Positions 34,822-43,681 are shown, numbered from the stretch's first letter. The stretch is DNA of 64,000 nt from Paenibacillus barcinonensis (GCF_003217495.1 NZ_QJSW01000014.1:89464-153463), one strand, 5' to 3'. Notes: generated from the sequence alone by a model not told the origin. Numbers and translations are program-made.

Positions 34822-35775
34822 TCAGGCGATGGTCAGGCGGTTGATATTTCCCGATAAAATTTCACAGGAGCGATTAAACTTCTCATATTCCGCCCCATCG
34901 AGATTCAGTTCAATAATCTCCTGAATGCCGCCTTCGCCAATGATGGCTGGAACACCTGCACAGACATTGCGTTGTCCATACTCCCCCTCCAGAATCGCGG
35001 ATACGGCAATGATCTTATGCTCATCGTTCAGGATGGAGCGTGTAATATGGGCGAGGGCATTACCAATGCCGAATTGCGTGGAGCCCTTGCGGGTAAAAAT
35101 CTCCCAGCCGGCATCCTTTGTTTTTTTGGCGATATCCTCCAGATCGAGATGTTTGAAGCGCTCCTTGTGCTGCTCAAGAATGTGCAGGATGGGTTTTCCG
35201 CCGATCGTCACATGGGACCAGGCCACGAACTGGGACTCCCCGTGTTCCCCGAGTGCGTACCCGTGCACACTTCGTGGATCAATGGAGAATACCTCTGAGA
35301 GCAGTGTTTTAAGCCGTGAGGAGTCAATGGAGGTTCCGGTTCCAATCACACGTTCACGCGGCAGCCCGGATAATTTCCATACCATATACGTCACGATGTC
35401 CACAGGATTGGCGGCGATCACAAAGATACCATTGAAGCCACTGTCCATAATGGGAACCACGATATCTTTAGCAATGGATTCTGCTTCCTCCAGAACATCC
35501 AGTCTCGTCTGTCCCGGCTTCGGATTAGCCCCTGCGGTCATGATAATAACGTCCATGCTGCCGCAATCAGCATACGTGCCCGCGTACACCTTGGTTCGAT
35601 TATGGGTGAAGTCCATGCAATGGGAAAAGTCCAGAGCCTGTGCAACAGCCCGGTCATACGTCCGATCAACCATCATAATTTCTCTGCAGATGGATTGATT
35701 AATCATTGAATATGCACAACTTGAACCGACAAGCCCCGCCCCGATCACCGCTACTTTACCTGATTTGCCTAACAC
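34822..35775 (-). CDS. L-lactate dehydrogenase-family protein with altered substrate loop
   Basis: 317 residues. NAD-binding GAGLVGSS near the N-terminus, Asp in MMVDRTYD, Arg171-equivalent in SIDSSRLK and catalytic His in GEHGESQFVAWSHV are present. The mobile substrate loop reads GANPKPGQTRLD, where classical L-LDH has GANQKPGETRLD: the residue that decides lactate versus malate specificity (Gln102; Arg in malate dehydrogenase) is Pro, and Glu107 is Gln. Arg109 is kept. It is clearly an L-2-hydroxyacid dehydrogenase, but pyruvate may not be the best substrate. It is a single gene. Confidence 0.85.
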   Translation of the reverse strand: MLGKSGKVAVIGAGLVGSSCAYSMINQSICREIMMVDRTYDRAVAQALDFSHCMDFTHNRTKVYAGTYADCGSMDVIIMTAGANPKPGQTRLDVLEEAESIAKDIVVPIMDSGFNGIFVIAANPVDIVTYMVWKLSGLPRERVIGTGTSIDSSRLKTLLSEVFSIDPRSVHGYALGEHGESQFVAWSHVTIGGKPILHILEQHKERFKHLDLEDIAKKTKDAGWEIFTRKGSTQFGIGNALAHITRSILNDEHKIIAVSAILEGEYGQRNVCAGVPAIIGEGGIQEIIELNLDGAEYEKFNRSCEILSGNINRLTIA

Positions 35776-36292
35776 TGCCTTCAGCCTCCGTTTACATTGG
35801 TTTTTATCCGTTACTTGATCATTATTATGTTAAGTATAGTCCTTTATTTTATGCTGATATTCAATTCTACGTTACATAAGATAACACAGGGAAAAGCAAT
35901 ACAGCAATGAATTCCTCTGTCGCGGGAGCGTGTTGGAGTGTTGAGGTTAACAATATTGACATCAAATACATGCACTGAAATTTAGACGGCATTTGCATAG
36001 CCCCTTTTCGACATGACAGCATTCCTGCAGTTTGTCGGATGAAGAGCTTTTTGTGCGAAATATATACCTGACAAAAGTTCTTACCAATCCGCAGAAATAG
36101 AACTAAACCGTCAAAGGGTTCTGCAGGTGAATTAACGAATACATACCGACATGCAAGAGAATTGCACGTATGGATGGCGGGAAATTCGATGAACCCAAGT
36201 CAATTCGTGTGAAAGAGAAAGGTCACCCGATCCGATGACAGTTCGTTGCAGGGAAGCAGGCCCAAACACTTCATTACGGGAGGGAATTATTG
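35776..36292. other. gene-free 517-bp gap between divergent genes
   Basis: No open frame with a ribosome binding site is seen. A TTGACA at 35956 has only a poor -10 17 bp on. Nothing else is recognised. Confidence 0.5.
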
Positions 36293-37030
36293 ATGATTGA
36301 AGAAGCAGGAGCAACAACGGAAACGGCCAAGAGCCTGGGAATAGGCGCCAGCACTCTTCGTAAATATGCGGCAGCACTGGAGGAGCAGGGGTATCGCTTC
36401 GAACGGTCTGCGAATAAATCCAGATTATTCAAATCCGATGATATCGAGTGTATTGAACGTCTAATGACAGAGCTTAGAGAGCATAATCTGCCGCTGGTGG
36501 ATGCGGTGGTCACTGTGCTGTCTCCGGCAGAAGGGAAGAAGGAGGGGGCATCTGAGCAAGTTCTGGGGGCAGGATCGGAGCAGGAGTGTGCAGCCGCCAG
36601 TGATCTGCCTCCTGTGGCAACACCTTCGCAGGGCTCGGTGTCGGAACCGTCAGCAACCATCTCGTCAGATATGTTAGCTCCGTCAGGATTGGATCAGCTT
36701 GCACAGCTTCGATCCTACGAAGGGCTCGGTCAGCTTGTAAGCGAAGTCACCTATGGTGCCGTAGAACCCAAACAGGACGATCGTATGCAACTGTTGCAGC
36801 ATCGGGTAGATGAACTGGAGCTGACCCTTCAGCATCTTGCCGAAACCCATCTTGCGCTTCAGGAGCAGATGGAGAAGCAGCGCCAGTGGATGAACGACAA
36901 GCTGGAGGAGGAGCGGGATCGCGAGCTTGTGACCAATCTGCGCAGTTATCAGGGCAGGAAGCGAAAGTCCAAAATCTCCTCCCTTCGCATGTTATTTGGA
37001 CTGCTGCCCAAAAAACATAAGGAAGCATAA
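36293..37030 (+). CDS. MerR-like helix-turn-helix protein with C-terminal coiled coil
   Basis: ATG at 36293 with GGGAGGG 8 bases upstream (a TTG at 36290 is less well placed); 245 residues. The N-terminus TAKSLGIGASTLRKYAAALEEQGY followed by FERSANKSRLFKSDDI is a MerR-type winged HTH as in RacA/DUF3967 proteins. The middle (about 80-140) is Ser/Pro/Glu-rich and probably disordered. The C-terminal third (about 163-225) is a charged coiled coil (HRVDELELTLQHLAE, KLEEERDRELV) ending in a basic tail. Possible roles are chromosome or plasmid-type DNA anchoring or transcription; neither is shown. The kinase-like gene follows 36 bp downstream. Confidence 0.75.
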   Translation: MIEEAGATTETAKSLGIGASTLRKYAAALEEQGYRFERSANKSRLFKSDDIECIERLMTELREHNLPLVDAVVTVLSPAEGKKEGASEQVLGAGSEQECAAASDLPPVATPSQGSVSEPSATISSDMLAPSGLDQLAQLRSYEGLGQLVSEVTYGAVEPKQDDRMQLLQHRVDELELTLQHLAETHLALQEQMEKQRQWMNDKLEEERDRELVTNLRSYQGRKRKSKISSLRMLFGLLPKKHKEA

Positions 37031-37065
37031 GCAGGTAGAAGAAAACGGGTGTCAGGCACTATTCA

Positions 37066-38010
37066 TTGTTCATCGTGATATTCCTTGCCCAGCCTGATAT
37101 AATGGCTCCAATACAACATGAAGTCCAGCCCCTGATTCGTATACAAGTACAGAAAAGGGAACAGAGTTCGCAAGCTGGCGTGGGAGGCAATGTGGAGTTG
37201 CGTCGAGGCTGGCAAAGGTGGATTGGCCTATGGACAGACCGTCCTGGTCGTCAGGGAACGATAGTAGGAAACCGTTATGTGATACAGGAACTGCTTGGCA
37301 TGGGGAGTTATGGGCTAACCTATCGGTGTACGGATATACAGACGGGAGGGGAAGTGGCTCTGAAGGAAGCGAAGCCGAGCAAGGGGAAGCTTGCTGTACG
37401 GCTGCTACATCGGGAAGCGGATGTGCTCAGGCATCTACAGCATCCCGCAATTCCCGAGCTGCTGCACACGTTCACAGTCCGAAGACGGTATTATATGGTG
37501 ACCGAGGTTGTCCGTGGACAGACGCTGGAGCAGTTGATTTTTGAGCAGGAGCAGCAATATACAGAACGGGAATGTGTAGAGCTTGCCCTTCAGTTGCTGG
37601 CCCCGGTGGCCCATGTGCATTCACGGGGATACATTCACGGGGATGTACGGATTCCTAACGTTATTTTACGGGAGGGGCAGGTGCACCTGATCGACTTTGG
37701 CCTGGCAAGACGCTTGGGGGAGCCGTTGTTGCCGGAACTGAAACGTCGGATCAAGGATGTGCTTGAGCCCGAAGATGAGCAAGCTACACCGGATCAGGAT
37801 TTGCAGGATATCGGTCATTTTCTGCTTTTTTTGTTATATTCATCGTATGAACCGCAGAAAGGCCATGAGCCAGCCAGCTGGCAGGAGGAGCTTCAGCTTA
37901 CACCTGCTTTATTAGAGCTGTTGGAGCGGCTCCTCGGGTTGCGTCCCCCTTATGAGGGGGGAGCAGAAGAGCTGCAGTGCGAATTGGAGCGTTTGAGGCT
38001 GCTCCTGTAA
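37066..38010 (+). CDS. small Ser/Thr protein kinase-like protein
   Basis: Up to 314 residues from a TTG at 37066, but no start has a good ribosome binding site; ATG 37102, or GTG/TTG at 37192-37198 behind GGGAGGC, are alternatives, so the N-terminal 44 residues are doubtful. The kinase domain (about 68-310) has the Gly loop LGMGSYGLTY, Lys in VALKEAK, catalytic loop IHGDVRIPNV (HGD for HRD, Arg for the usual Lys) and metal-binding IDFGLARR. The C-lobe is short. No transmembrane or PASTA segment is seen, so it is cytoplasmic. It probably pairs with the HTH protein upstream. Activity is plausible but not certain. Confidence 0.8.
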   Translation: MFIVIFLAQPDIMAPIQHEVQPLIRIQVQKREQSSQAGVGGNVELRRGWQRWIGLWTDRPGRQGTIVGNRYVIQELLGMGSYGLTYRCTDIQTGGEVALKEAKPSKGKLAVRLLHREADVLRHLQHPAIPELLHTFTVRRRYYMVTEVVRGQTLEQLIFEQEQQYTERECVELALQLLAPVAHVHSRGYIHGDVRIPNVILREGQVHLIDFGLARRLGEPLLPELKRRIKDVLEPEDEQATPDQDLQDIGHFLLFLLYSSYEPQKGHEPASWQEELQLTPALLELLERLLGLRPPYEGGAEELQCELERLRLLL

Positions 38011-38151
38011 GTGAGTGGTCACACAGAGGATTCAAGTGTGCTCCGGCATCATCATGGAGTGAAGCAGCGTGCTTGAAGGTGAACGGAGAGCACGTTGCGA
38101 TCTGCTTGTGACACAGCCATGCACGATACGAAGTATGTGCGGTGATTATCA

Positions 38152-38204
38152 AAAGGAGTGTTCCGCTGACCGTATGTAGACGGTGCAGGGGACACTCCTT
38201 TGTT
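38152..38204 (+). terminator. terminator-like hairpin after the kinase gene
   Basis: 13-bp arms AAAGGAGTGTTCC / GGGACACTCCTTT (one G-U), with an inner CCGT/ACGG stem and a short T tract. Confidence 0.7.
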
Positions 38205-38276
38205 GTGTCTGAGTGTGAGTGACAGGACCACGAGCAGGAGATGTTTTTTTTTCATAGGAGCATGTCTTGATCTTGT

Positions 38277-38486
38277 TTAGCTGGAGCTGTACTTCCTGCT
38301 CTTGTAATAACCGGAACCGTGGCGCTGATCCCTGTATTTCATGTCTGAAGAGGAGTAGCGCCTGTAGGAACGTTTCCCGGAGGAGCTGCTGTATTTTTTG
38401 TAAGAGCGTCTATCTGAGGAGCTGTAGCGTTTATGGTGAGAAGAGGATTTGGAGTCCATAAGTTTGCCTATGATCTTCTTGAACAT
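38277..38486 (-). CDS. small basic Ser/Tyr/Arg-repeat protein
   Basis: 69 residues, AAAGGATG ribosome binding site 6-8 bases before the ATG. After MFKKIIGKLMDSK the sequence is a run of RYSSSD, YKKYSSSS, KRSYRRYSSSD and KYRDQ blocks, highly basic and low in hydrophobics. I do not recognise a family. Composition recalls spore-coat proteins such as CotG, which are Ser/Tyr/Lys repeats crosslinked in the coat, but this is only analogy. It is a single gene between two + strand genes. Confidence 0.6.
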   Translation of the reverse strand: MFKKIIGKLMDSKSSSHHKRYSSSDRRSYKKYSSSSGKRSYRRYSSSDMKYRDQRHGSGYYKSRKYSSS

Positions 38487-38696
38487 GAGTGTTCATCCTT
38501 TCGTCTTCAGCTGTTTTAGGCTAATACGCAGTTTGTCTTGGCGGGGTTTCGTGTTTTTGATGAGAAAAGAGTATTCATCCATGGGCAGCTTGGCGTATAA
38601 TAGGATGCTTGCTTCATCCACTGAATTTTTTATTTTCAGCGTTTCGCGTTACAATAGAAGACAGGATATGATCATAACGGACAAGGAGTAGTTGGA

Positions 38697-39443
38697 ATGA
38701 TTATTATTAAGACGAACGAACAGATTGAACATATGAGAAAAGCTGGCGAGATTCTGGCTGCATGCCATCGTGAAATTGCCAAAATGATTCGTCCGGGGAT
38801 TACAACACAGGAAATTGATCAGTTTGCCGAAGCATTTATGAAGAAACATGGCGCCACGCCGGAACAAAAGGGATATAACGGCTATCCTTATGCGACATGT
38901 GCGTCGGTTAATGACGTGATCTGTCACGGCTTTCCGGGAAAATACGTGCTGAAAGACGGCGATATCGTTACCATCGACATGGTCGTTAACCTGAACGGCT
39001 GGCTGGCTGACTCAGCTTGGTCGTATGCGGTAGGTAATGTATCCCCGGAAGCGCAGCATCTGCTGGATGTGACCAAAAACGCTCTGTATAAAGGCATTGA
39101 GCTTGCCGTTGTGGGCAATCGGATCGGAGATATCTCCAATGCCATTCAGGTATATGCTGAAGGGGAGGGACTGTCTGTTGTTCGTGAATTTATCGGCCAC
39201 GGGATCGGGGAGAAGATGCATGAAGAGCCTCAGGTGCCTCATTACGGCCCGCCGCATCGCGGACCACGTCTCAAGGAAGGCATGGTCATTACGATTGAGC
39301 CGATGCTGAACATCGGAACATTCCGCAGCAAGCTCGATCCAGATGGATGGACTGCGCGTACGCTGGATGGAAGTCTTTCTGCTCAATATGAGCATACGAT
39401 TGCGATCACGGCAGAGGGGCCTGTTATTTTGACAGCACAATAA
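38697..39443 (+). CDS. map: type I methionine aminopeptidase
   Basis: 248 residues. Core motifs: NGYPYATCASVNDVICHGFP with the substrate-site His, metal ligands Asp in VTIDMVV and ADSAWSYAVG, His in IGHGIGEKMHEEP, Glu in ITIEPML and Glu in QYEHTIAIT. The ATG follows AAGGAGTAG. It removes the initiator Met from nascent proteins. It is separate from the ribosomal-protein operon where the main Bacillus map gene lies, so it may be a second copy (Bacillus YflG type). Confidence 0.94.
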   Translation: MIIIKTNEQIEHMRKAGEILAACHREIAKMIRPGITTQEIDQFAEAFMKKHGATPEQKGYNGYPYATCASVNDVICHGFPGKYVLKDGDIVTIDMVVNLNGWLADSAWSYAVGNVSPEAQHLLDVTKNALYKGIELAVVGNRIGDISNAIQVYAEGEGLSVVREFIGHGIGEKMHEEPQVPHYGPPHRGPRLKEGMVITIEPMLNIGTFRSKLDPDGWTARTLDGSLSAQYEHTIAITAEGPVILTAQ

Positions 39444-39662
39444 GCCAGGGATTGTTTAAGAGGTTTGAAAAAAGCGATAATGTGATGATATTTTCATATT
39501 TCCGGGCGGCCCACGTTTGTGATCCGCCTGTTTCGGTTTAAACTATTATGAAGGTTTGAAATTTGAACAATGCAGGTTAGACATCGAGCCAGCGGTACGT
39601 TGTTGTATGACAGCTTGATTAAGCTGACATAGGACCGCTGGGTAATCAGGAGGTTGTTTTTG

Positions 39663-40676
39663 ATGACAGTAAACAAACAGATCGTGCTGGCGTCCCGCCC
39701 GGAAGGTGCTCCTACCCGAGAGAACTTTAACTTCGTAGAAGCGCCGCTTCCTGAGCCGGAAGCCGGACAAGTGCTGGTGCGTACACTATATTTGTCGGTT
39801 GACCCGTACATGCGGGGACGAATGAAGGATACGAAATCCTATGCTCCGCCATATGCGCTGAACGAAGTGATCAAAGGTGGAACGATTGGTCAGGTGGTGG
39901 AATCATCCGAGCCCAACCTGCGTAAAGGAGATCTGGTTTCAGGCATGTGGGGCTGGCAGCAATATGCTGCTGTGAATACATGTGATCTGGCGTTGATTGA
40001 TACAGATGAGGCTCCGATTACGGCTTATCTGGGTGCCCTGGGGCTGACGGGGCTGACTGCATATTTCGGCATGGAGGATATCGGCAAGCCCAAAGATGGC
40101 GAGACGGTTGTAGTCTCCGGTGCGGCTGGCGCCGTGGGTATGATTGCGGGGCAGATTGGCAAAATTGTCGGCGCGCGTGTAGTCGGTATCGCAGGATCGG
40201 ATGAAAAATGTGCTTATCTAAAAGAAAAGCTGGGCTTCGACGTTGTACTGAACTACAAAACGGAGCACGATATGTCGGCAGCGATTGAAAAAGCTTGCCC
40301 CAACGGGGTTGATGTGTATTTCGACAACGTTGGCGGCGACATCTCGGATGCGGTGCTGCGCCATATTAATCGTAATGCGCGTATTCCGTTATGCGGGCAG
40401 ATTTCGTCTTACAATCTGGAAAAGCCGGATATCGGCATGCGTCCGCAAACGCTACTGTTAACCAACACGGCGCTGATGAAAGGTTTTCTGCTGGGAGATT
40501 ACACGAAATCCTTCAAGGAAGGCCGGGCGAAGCTGGGGAAATGGATCAAGGAAGGCAAGCTGCAATATGAGGAAAATATTGTGGAAGGCTTCGAACGCAC
40601 CCCGGAAGCCTTCATGGGTCTTTTCTCAGGCGACAATCTGGGTAAGCAGCTGGTGAAGGTTGCTGATCCAGAGTAG
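39663..40676 (+). CDS. NADP-dependent zinc-free alcohol dehydrogenase-like oxidoreductase (CurA/YfmJ type)
   Basis: ATG at 39663 with AGGAGG 9 bases upstream (frame open from 39654); 337 residues. It opens QIVLASRPEGAPTRENF and has LYLSVDPYMRGRM, GGTIGQVVES, the nucleotide-binding VSGAAGAVGMIAGQIGKIVGA and the leukotriene-B4-dehydrogenase-like DVYFDNVGGDISDAVL. These are medium-chain reductases without zinc ligands that reduce alpha,beta-unsaturated carbonyls with NADPH. It is a single gene followed by a bidirectional terminator. Confidence 0.93.
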   Translation: MTVNKQIVLASRPEGAPTRENFNFVEAPLPEPEAGQVLVRTLYLSVDPYMRGRMKDTKSYAPPYALNEVIKGGTIGQVVESSEPNLRKGDLVSGMWGWQQYAAVNTCDLALIDTDEAPITAYLGALGLTGLTAYFGMEDIGKPKDGETVVVSGAAGAVGMIAGQIGKIVGARVVGIAGSDEKCAYLKEKLGFDVVLNYKTEHDMSAAIEKACPNGVDVYFDNVGGDISDAVLRHINRNARIPLCGQISSYNLEKPDIGMRPQTLLLTNTALMKGFLLGDYTKSFKEGRAKLGKWIKEGKLQYEENIVEGFERTPEAFMGLFSGDNLGKQLVKVADPE

Positions 40677-40810
40677 AGATGGGGAGCGAAGGAGACTCTG
40701 AATGTCGGCTCGTAGGCGCGCACAGAACAGTGCAAATGCTCTAAGTTGCAGACAGTTAGAGTGCAAATCCTCAACCTGAAAATGTGATAAAAAGCTATAA
40801 GCAACAGGAA

Positions 40811-40860
40811 AAAAGACACGTTCTATGCGCACGGCGGGTGCGGCGGACGTGTCTTTATTT
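40811..40860. terminator. bidirectional terminator between the oxidoreductase and ccdC-like genes
   Basis: AAAGACACG at about 40812 pairs with CGTGTCTTT at 40848, with A- and T-runs on both sides so it can serve both convergent genes. Confidence 0.85.
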
Positions 40861-40930
40861 GTAGCTCTTGCTGTATGCATCTGAAGCTTCACGCATCTGT
40901 CAGTCGTTTGGAAAGCATCTGTATATGTGT

Positions 40931-41416
40931 CTATGACTGAACAGCCAGCACTTCCTTGTAGTGCTTGTACATATATACACGCCAGCGCACAATCATGCCA
41001 AAGGCCAGCAGGAAGAACAAGCCGCCCGTTTGCGGAATGGTGACATACTGCTGGATGACTTCATGCAGGATGAGCCTTACAGCCAGCAGTCCCAGCAATA
41101 TAAAGGCAAAGCTGCGGGAGCGCGTCGCAAAAATCTCTTCACCTACGCGCTCAAACCGGGTGCTGCGAATGAGCGGATACGAGAAAATAAACCAGCCCAC
41201 CAGCAATGCGATGAGTGCCCATAATAGCGGAACATGGGTCTCGGGTACAACGAACATAAAAAAGCCTGTGCTCATGCCGAGCGGTGGAATCAATATTTTA
41301 CGGATCGTGACCGGCCTGTGGCTGGCTTTCATACGGATGAAGATGGCCAGCAGAGCCATAACAAGCATGCCAACGGTCGCTCCGATTTGCAGATAAAACG
41401 GAGAGATTTGAGCCAC
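40931..41416 (-). CDS. CcdC-family membrane protein
   Basis: The frame is open from 41470, but a GTG at 41416 follows AAGAGGGCG at good spacing and gives 161 residues starting MAQISPFYLQIG. Four or five transmembrane segments. IRMKASHRP, then ILIPPLGMSTGFFMF and the WALIALLVGWFIFSYPLI segment match the CcdC/DUF1453 family, whose Bacillus member sits beside cytochrome c maturation genes. Its function is not established; no cytochrome gene is adjacent here. Confidence 0.82.
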   Translation of the reverse strand: MAQISPFYLQIGATVGMLVMALLAIFIRMKASHRPVTIRKILIPPLGMSTGFFMFVVPETHVPLLWALIALLVGWFIFSYPLIRSTRFERVGEEIFATRSRSFAFILLGLLAVRLILHEVIQQYVTIPQTGGLFFLLAFGMIVRWRVYMYKHYKEVLAVQS

Positions 41417-41647
41417 GTAAACGCCCTCTTTCTGGAATGAGATGTTTATTCGGGAATCCGGAACTCTCAATGTGTTTGGTTTAACCGGATTTTTCAGTTC
41501 CTATTATAGCACAAACCTCTGTGCCCGCTAGAATGTATATCTTCTGATTGAAGGGTTGTTCACAAGCCTACTTGTGATTTGAAAAATATGTATTATTGTT
41601 CCCGCGCAGTGAGGGTTTATTCGGTGATGCATCTGTGCTCCGGCGAC

Positions 41648-41714
41648 TAACGATCTCCAAGAACCTGATTTTACGGATGATCATCTCATTTCAGCATTGC
41701 TGGAGATTGTTCGA
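41648..41714. repeat. degenerate copy of the TAACGATCTC inverted-repeat family
   Basis: A forward arm at 41648-41672 (TAACGATCTCCAAGAACCTG...) faces a reverse arm at about 41690-41714 (...GCTGGAGATTGTTCG). The forward arm matches the units seen near 63.7 kb. It lies in a 687-bp gap (41417-42103) without genes. Confidence 0.45.
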
Positions 41715-41853
41715 AATCTTGCCGATGCGTATAAAATGAGCTCATCCATGCGTCAAAACAGAATAAATTCACGCTTTACAAAAAAAGCGTTTTCAAAATC
41801 TGATTTACCGATTATAATAATCACGTAAGCCCTTTCATATGTCTATCTTATTG

Positions 41854-41957
41854 GAGCCCTTCGCGTAGCGGAAGGCTCACTTTTTTGTGTAAAGAGCCTC
41901 CCAGCGCAGCAATCTGGAGGAAGTTTTCAGCAGTTTCGAGCAGATCGCAGGGAGGCT
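41854..41957. other. two hairpins in the gap before the rrf2 gene
   Basis: GAGCCCTTCGC / GCGGAAGGCTC with a T6 run (41854-41886) looks like an intrinsic terminator but no gene ends nearby. AGCCTCCC (41895) and GGGAGGCT (41950) form an 8-bp stem extended past one mismatch, with a 47-base loop. Purpose unknown. Confidence 0.4.
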
Positions 41958-42012
41958 GTAAGTATTGATATATCAGGCATATTCATGCCTGAAGCATATC
42001 TGGGTGCAGGAG

Positions 42013-42050
42013 TTGACAAACATAACTGTTACTCCTATAATGACAGTTAT
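42013..42050 (+). promoter_or_regulatory. consensus sigma-A promoter with palindromic operator for the rrf2 gene
   Basis: TTGACA (42013-42018), 17-bp spacer and TATAAT (42036-42041) are both perfect. A perfect 8-bp inverted repeat ATAACTGT (42022-42029) / ACAGTTAT (42043-42050) brackets the -10, so a bound dimer would block RNA polymerase. The regulator encoded next is the obvious candidate to bind it. Confidence 0.75.
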
Positions 42051-42103
42051 ACTTACCTTGGATTGAAGTTTATCGGTGCAGCAGGCCGGGAAGGGAGTAA
42101 GTT

Positions 42104-42577
42104 ATGAACAGCGAATTTACCATTGCGGTGCATTGTCTTGTTTTTCTATCCATGAGAAGCGAGTGCATGGCCAACAGTGAAGATCTGTCTCAGAGTGTGG
42201 GTACACATCCCGCCAGAGTCCGCAAGGTACTTAGTGTTCTGCGTAAGCATGGTTACCTGACAACAAAGGAAGGTGCTCATGGTGGATACTTGCTCAGCCG
42301 TCCGAGCGAGGAGATCAAGCTTGGGGAGCTGTACAGGCTCGTAGCTGGCGGTTCTCTTGGTCCGAGCTGGTGTTCAGGTGAATCGGGTTCACCGTGTAAA
42401 GTGTCCTCCAATATGCAAGGGGTCATGGGTGCTATATACGATGGAGGGGAAGAAGCGCTGAGTGCTTATTTCGACCGCATTTCAATTTTTGACGTGCAGC
42501 AAAGCATTGAGCGTGGAGAAAGTCCGTTGTCCATGAAGGCATGTTCAGAGCAAAAGCAAGAGCAAGAGAAGTCATGA
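42104..42577 (+). CDS. Rrf2-family transcriptional regulator
   Basis: 157 residues. N-terminal wHTH with the Rrf2 pattern: FTIAVHCLVFLS, LSQSVGTHPARVRKVLSVLRKHGYL and KEGAHGGYLLSR. The centre carries Cys residues in SWCSGESGSPCKVSS (C-X7-C) and a Cys near the C-terminus; this is not the CX5CX5C cluster pattern of IscR, so it may be a thiol-based sensor (YwnA-like) rather than an Fe-S protein. It lies behind a palindrome-bracketed consensus promoter and ahead of a nitroreductase, its likely target. Confidence 0.9.
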   Translation: MNSEFTIAVHCLVFLSMRSECMANSEDLSQSVGTHPARVRKVLSVLRKHGYLTTKEGAHGGYLLSRPSEEIKLGELYRLVAGGSLGPSWCSGESGSPCKVSSNMQGVMGAIYDGGEEALSAYFDRISIFDVQQSIERGESPLSMKACSEQKQEQEKS

Positions 42578-42856
42578 CAAGTTGAGGTTGGACTCACATA
42601 TTAAGGGAACAATGTGGATGGTAGCTGATCCTGCCCAAGGTCATTTCTATAATTGATTTGTAGGACAGGCGTTTGCTCGGTATAAGGTGAATTTGAATGG
42701 CGGTCATTCCGGGCATAACGTGAACACAGATGAGGAGCGTTCGTCTGCGCTGATGTTATTTTCGGAAGGCCTGTGCTTGGAGCGTATTGGCTTTCAAGGC
42801 GTGCTTTGCGAACGTAAAAAAATATATAAACCAAACAGAATTAAGGAGTGGAACAC

Positions 42857-43483
42857 ATGTCGGTTATTGAAAAAAATGAAACACTTCGCGTCATCAGCGA
42901 ACGCCACGCGGTTAAAAAGTATGAAAAAGGATTTGTAATGCCTGAGGCAGACCTGAATGCCATTCTGACAGCAGCATCCGAAGCTCCTTCTTCATGGAAT
43001 CTGCAGCACTGGAGATTCCTTGTGATTGAATCCGAGGCAGACAAAGCCAAATTGCTTCCGATTGCTTACGGTCAAACACAAGTAGCTGACAGCTCTGTAA
43101 CGATTGCCGTTCTGGGTGACCTGGAAGCAAACCGCAATACATTCATCTATGATCAAGCTGTTGAAGCTGGCGCACTGCCTGCTGAAGTTCGTGATGGATT
43201 GGTGGGTCAAATTAACGGTGCTTACCAAAACCCGCAAATTGCTCGTGATGAAGCGATTCGCAACGCATCCTTTGCATCCCAGAACATCATGCTCGCGGCA
43301 CGTTCCCTCGGTTACGATACTTGCCCAATGGGTGGATACAATCCGCAGCAGTTGATCGAAGCATTCAACATTCCTGCACGTTTTGTGCCAACATTGCTGA
43401 TCACAGTAGGTAAAGCTGCTGAGCCGGCTCGTCCGTCAGGCCGTTTCCCACTGTCCGAAGTGGTTGTAAAAGGTTCTTTCTAA
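42857..43483 (+). CDS. nitroreductase-family protein (YodC/NfsB-like)
   Basis: ATG at 42857, 8 bases after AAGGAG (the GTG at 42848 overlaps it); 208 residues. The FMN-binding signatures are ERHAVKKYE near the N-terminus, APSSWNLQHWRFLVI and LAARSLGYDTCPMGGYNP. These enzymes reduce nitro, quinone or related compounds with NAD(P)H. A 280-bp gap separates it from rrf2, so it has its own promoter or a long leader. Codon use is more highly biased than in its neighbours, suggesting strong expression. Confidence 0.92.
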   Translation: MSVIEKNETLRVISERHAVKKYEKGFVMPEADLNAILTAASEAPSSWNLQHWRFLVIESEADKAKLLPIAYGQTQVADSSVTIAVLGDLEANRNTFIYDQAVEAGALPAEVRDGLVGQINGAYQNPQIARDEAIRNASFASQNIMLAARSLGYDTCPMGGYNPQQLIEAFNIPARFVPTLLITVGKAAEPARPSGRFPLSEVVVKGSF

Positions 43484-43513
43484 GCCTGCCCATAGCAGGA
43501 TTGCAATAAAATC

Positions 43514-43577
43514 AAAGAAACCGTTCCTTAGTAAAATGGAAGTGATACGACCATTTGAAACGAGACGGTTTCTTTGT
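43514..43577 (+). terminator. intrinsic terminator of the nitroreductase gene
   Basis: AAAGAAACCGT at 43514 pairs with ACGGTTTCTTT at 43565; the intervening 40 bases also fold. Confidence 0.75.
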
Positions 43578-43681
43578 GTTATATGTAATAGCTTTAACCG
43601 TCATGGAACGAGAAGCTGTAAGAGGGGCTGTTGAGATGGTTTGTAGACATGCATAGTGATACAAACCGATAAGCTATACAT

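Noticed and set aside
37098..37103. TATAAT as a promoter for the kinase-like gene
   Set aside because: No -35 at acceptable distance, and it overlaps a candidate ATG.
41854..41886. Terminator-like hairpin as the end of a gene
   Set aside because: No + strand gene ends within 1 kb upstream; reported as an unexplained hairpin instead.
42687..42938. 83-codon open frame between rrf2 and the nitroreductase
   Set aside because: Runs into the nitroreductase in the wrong frame; no ribosome binding site.
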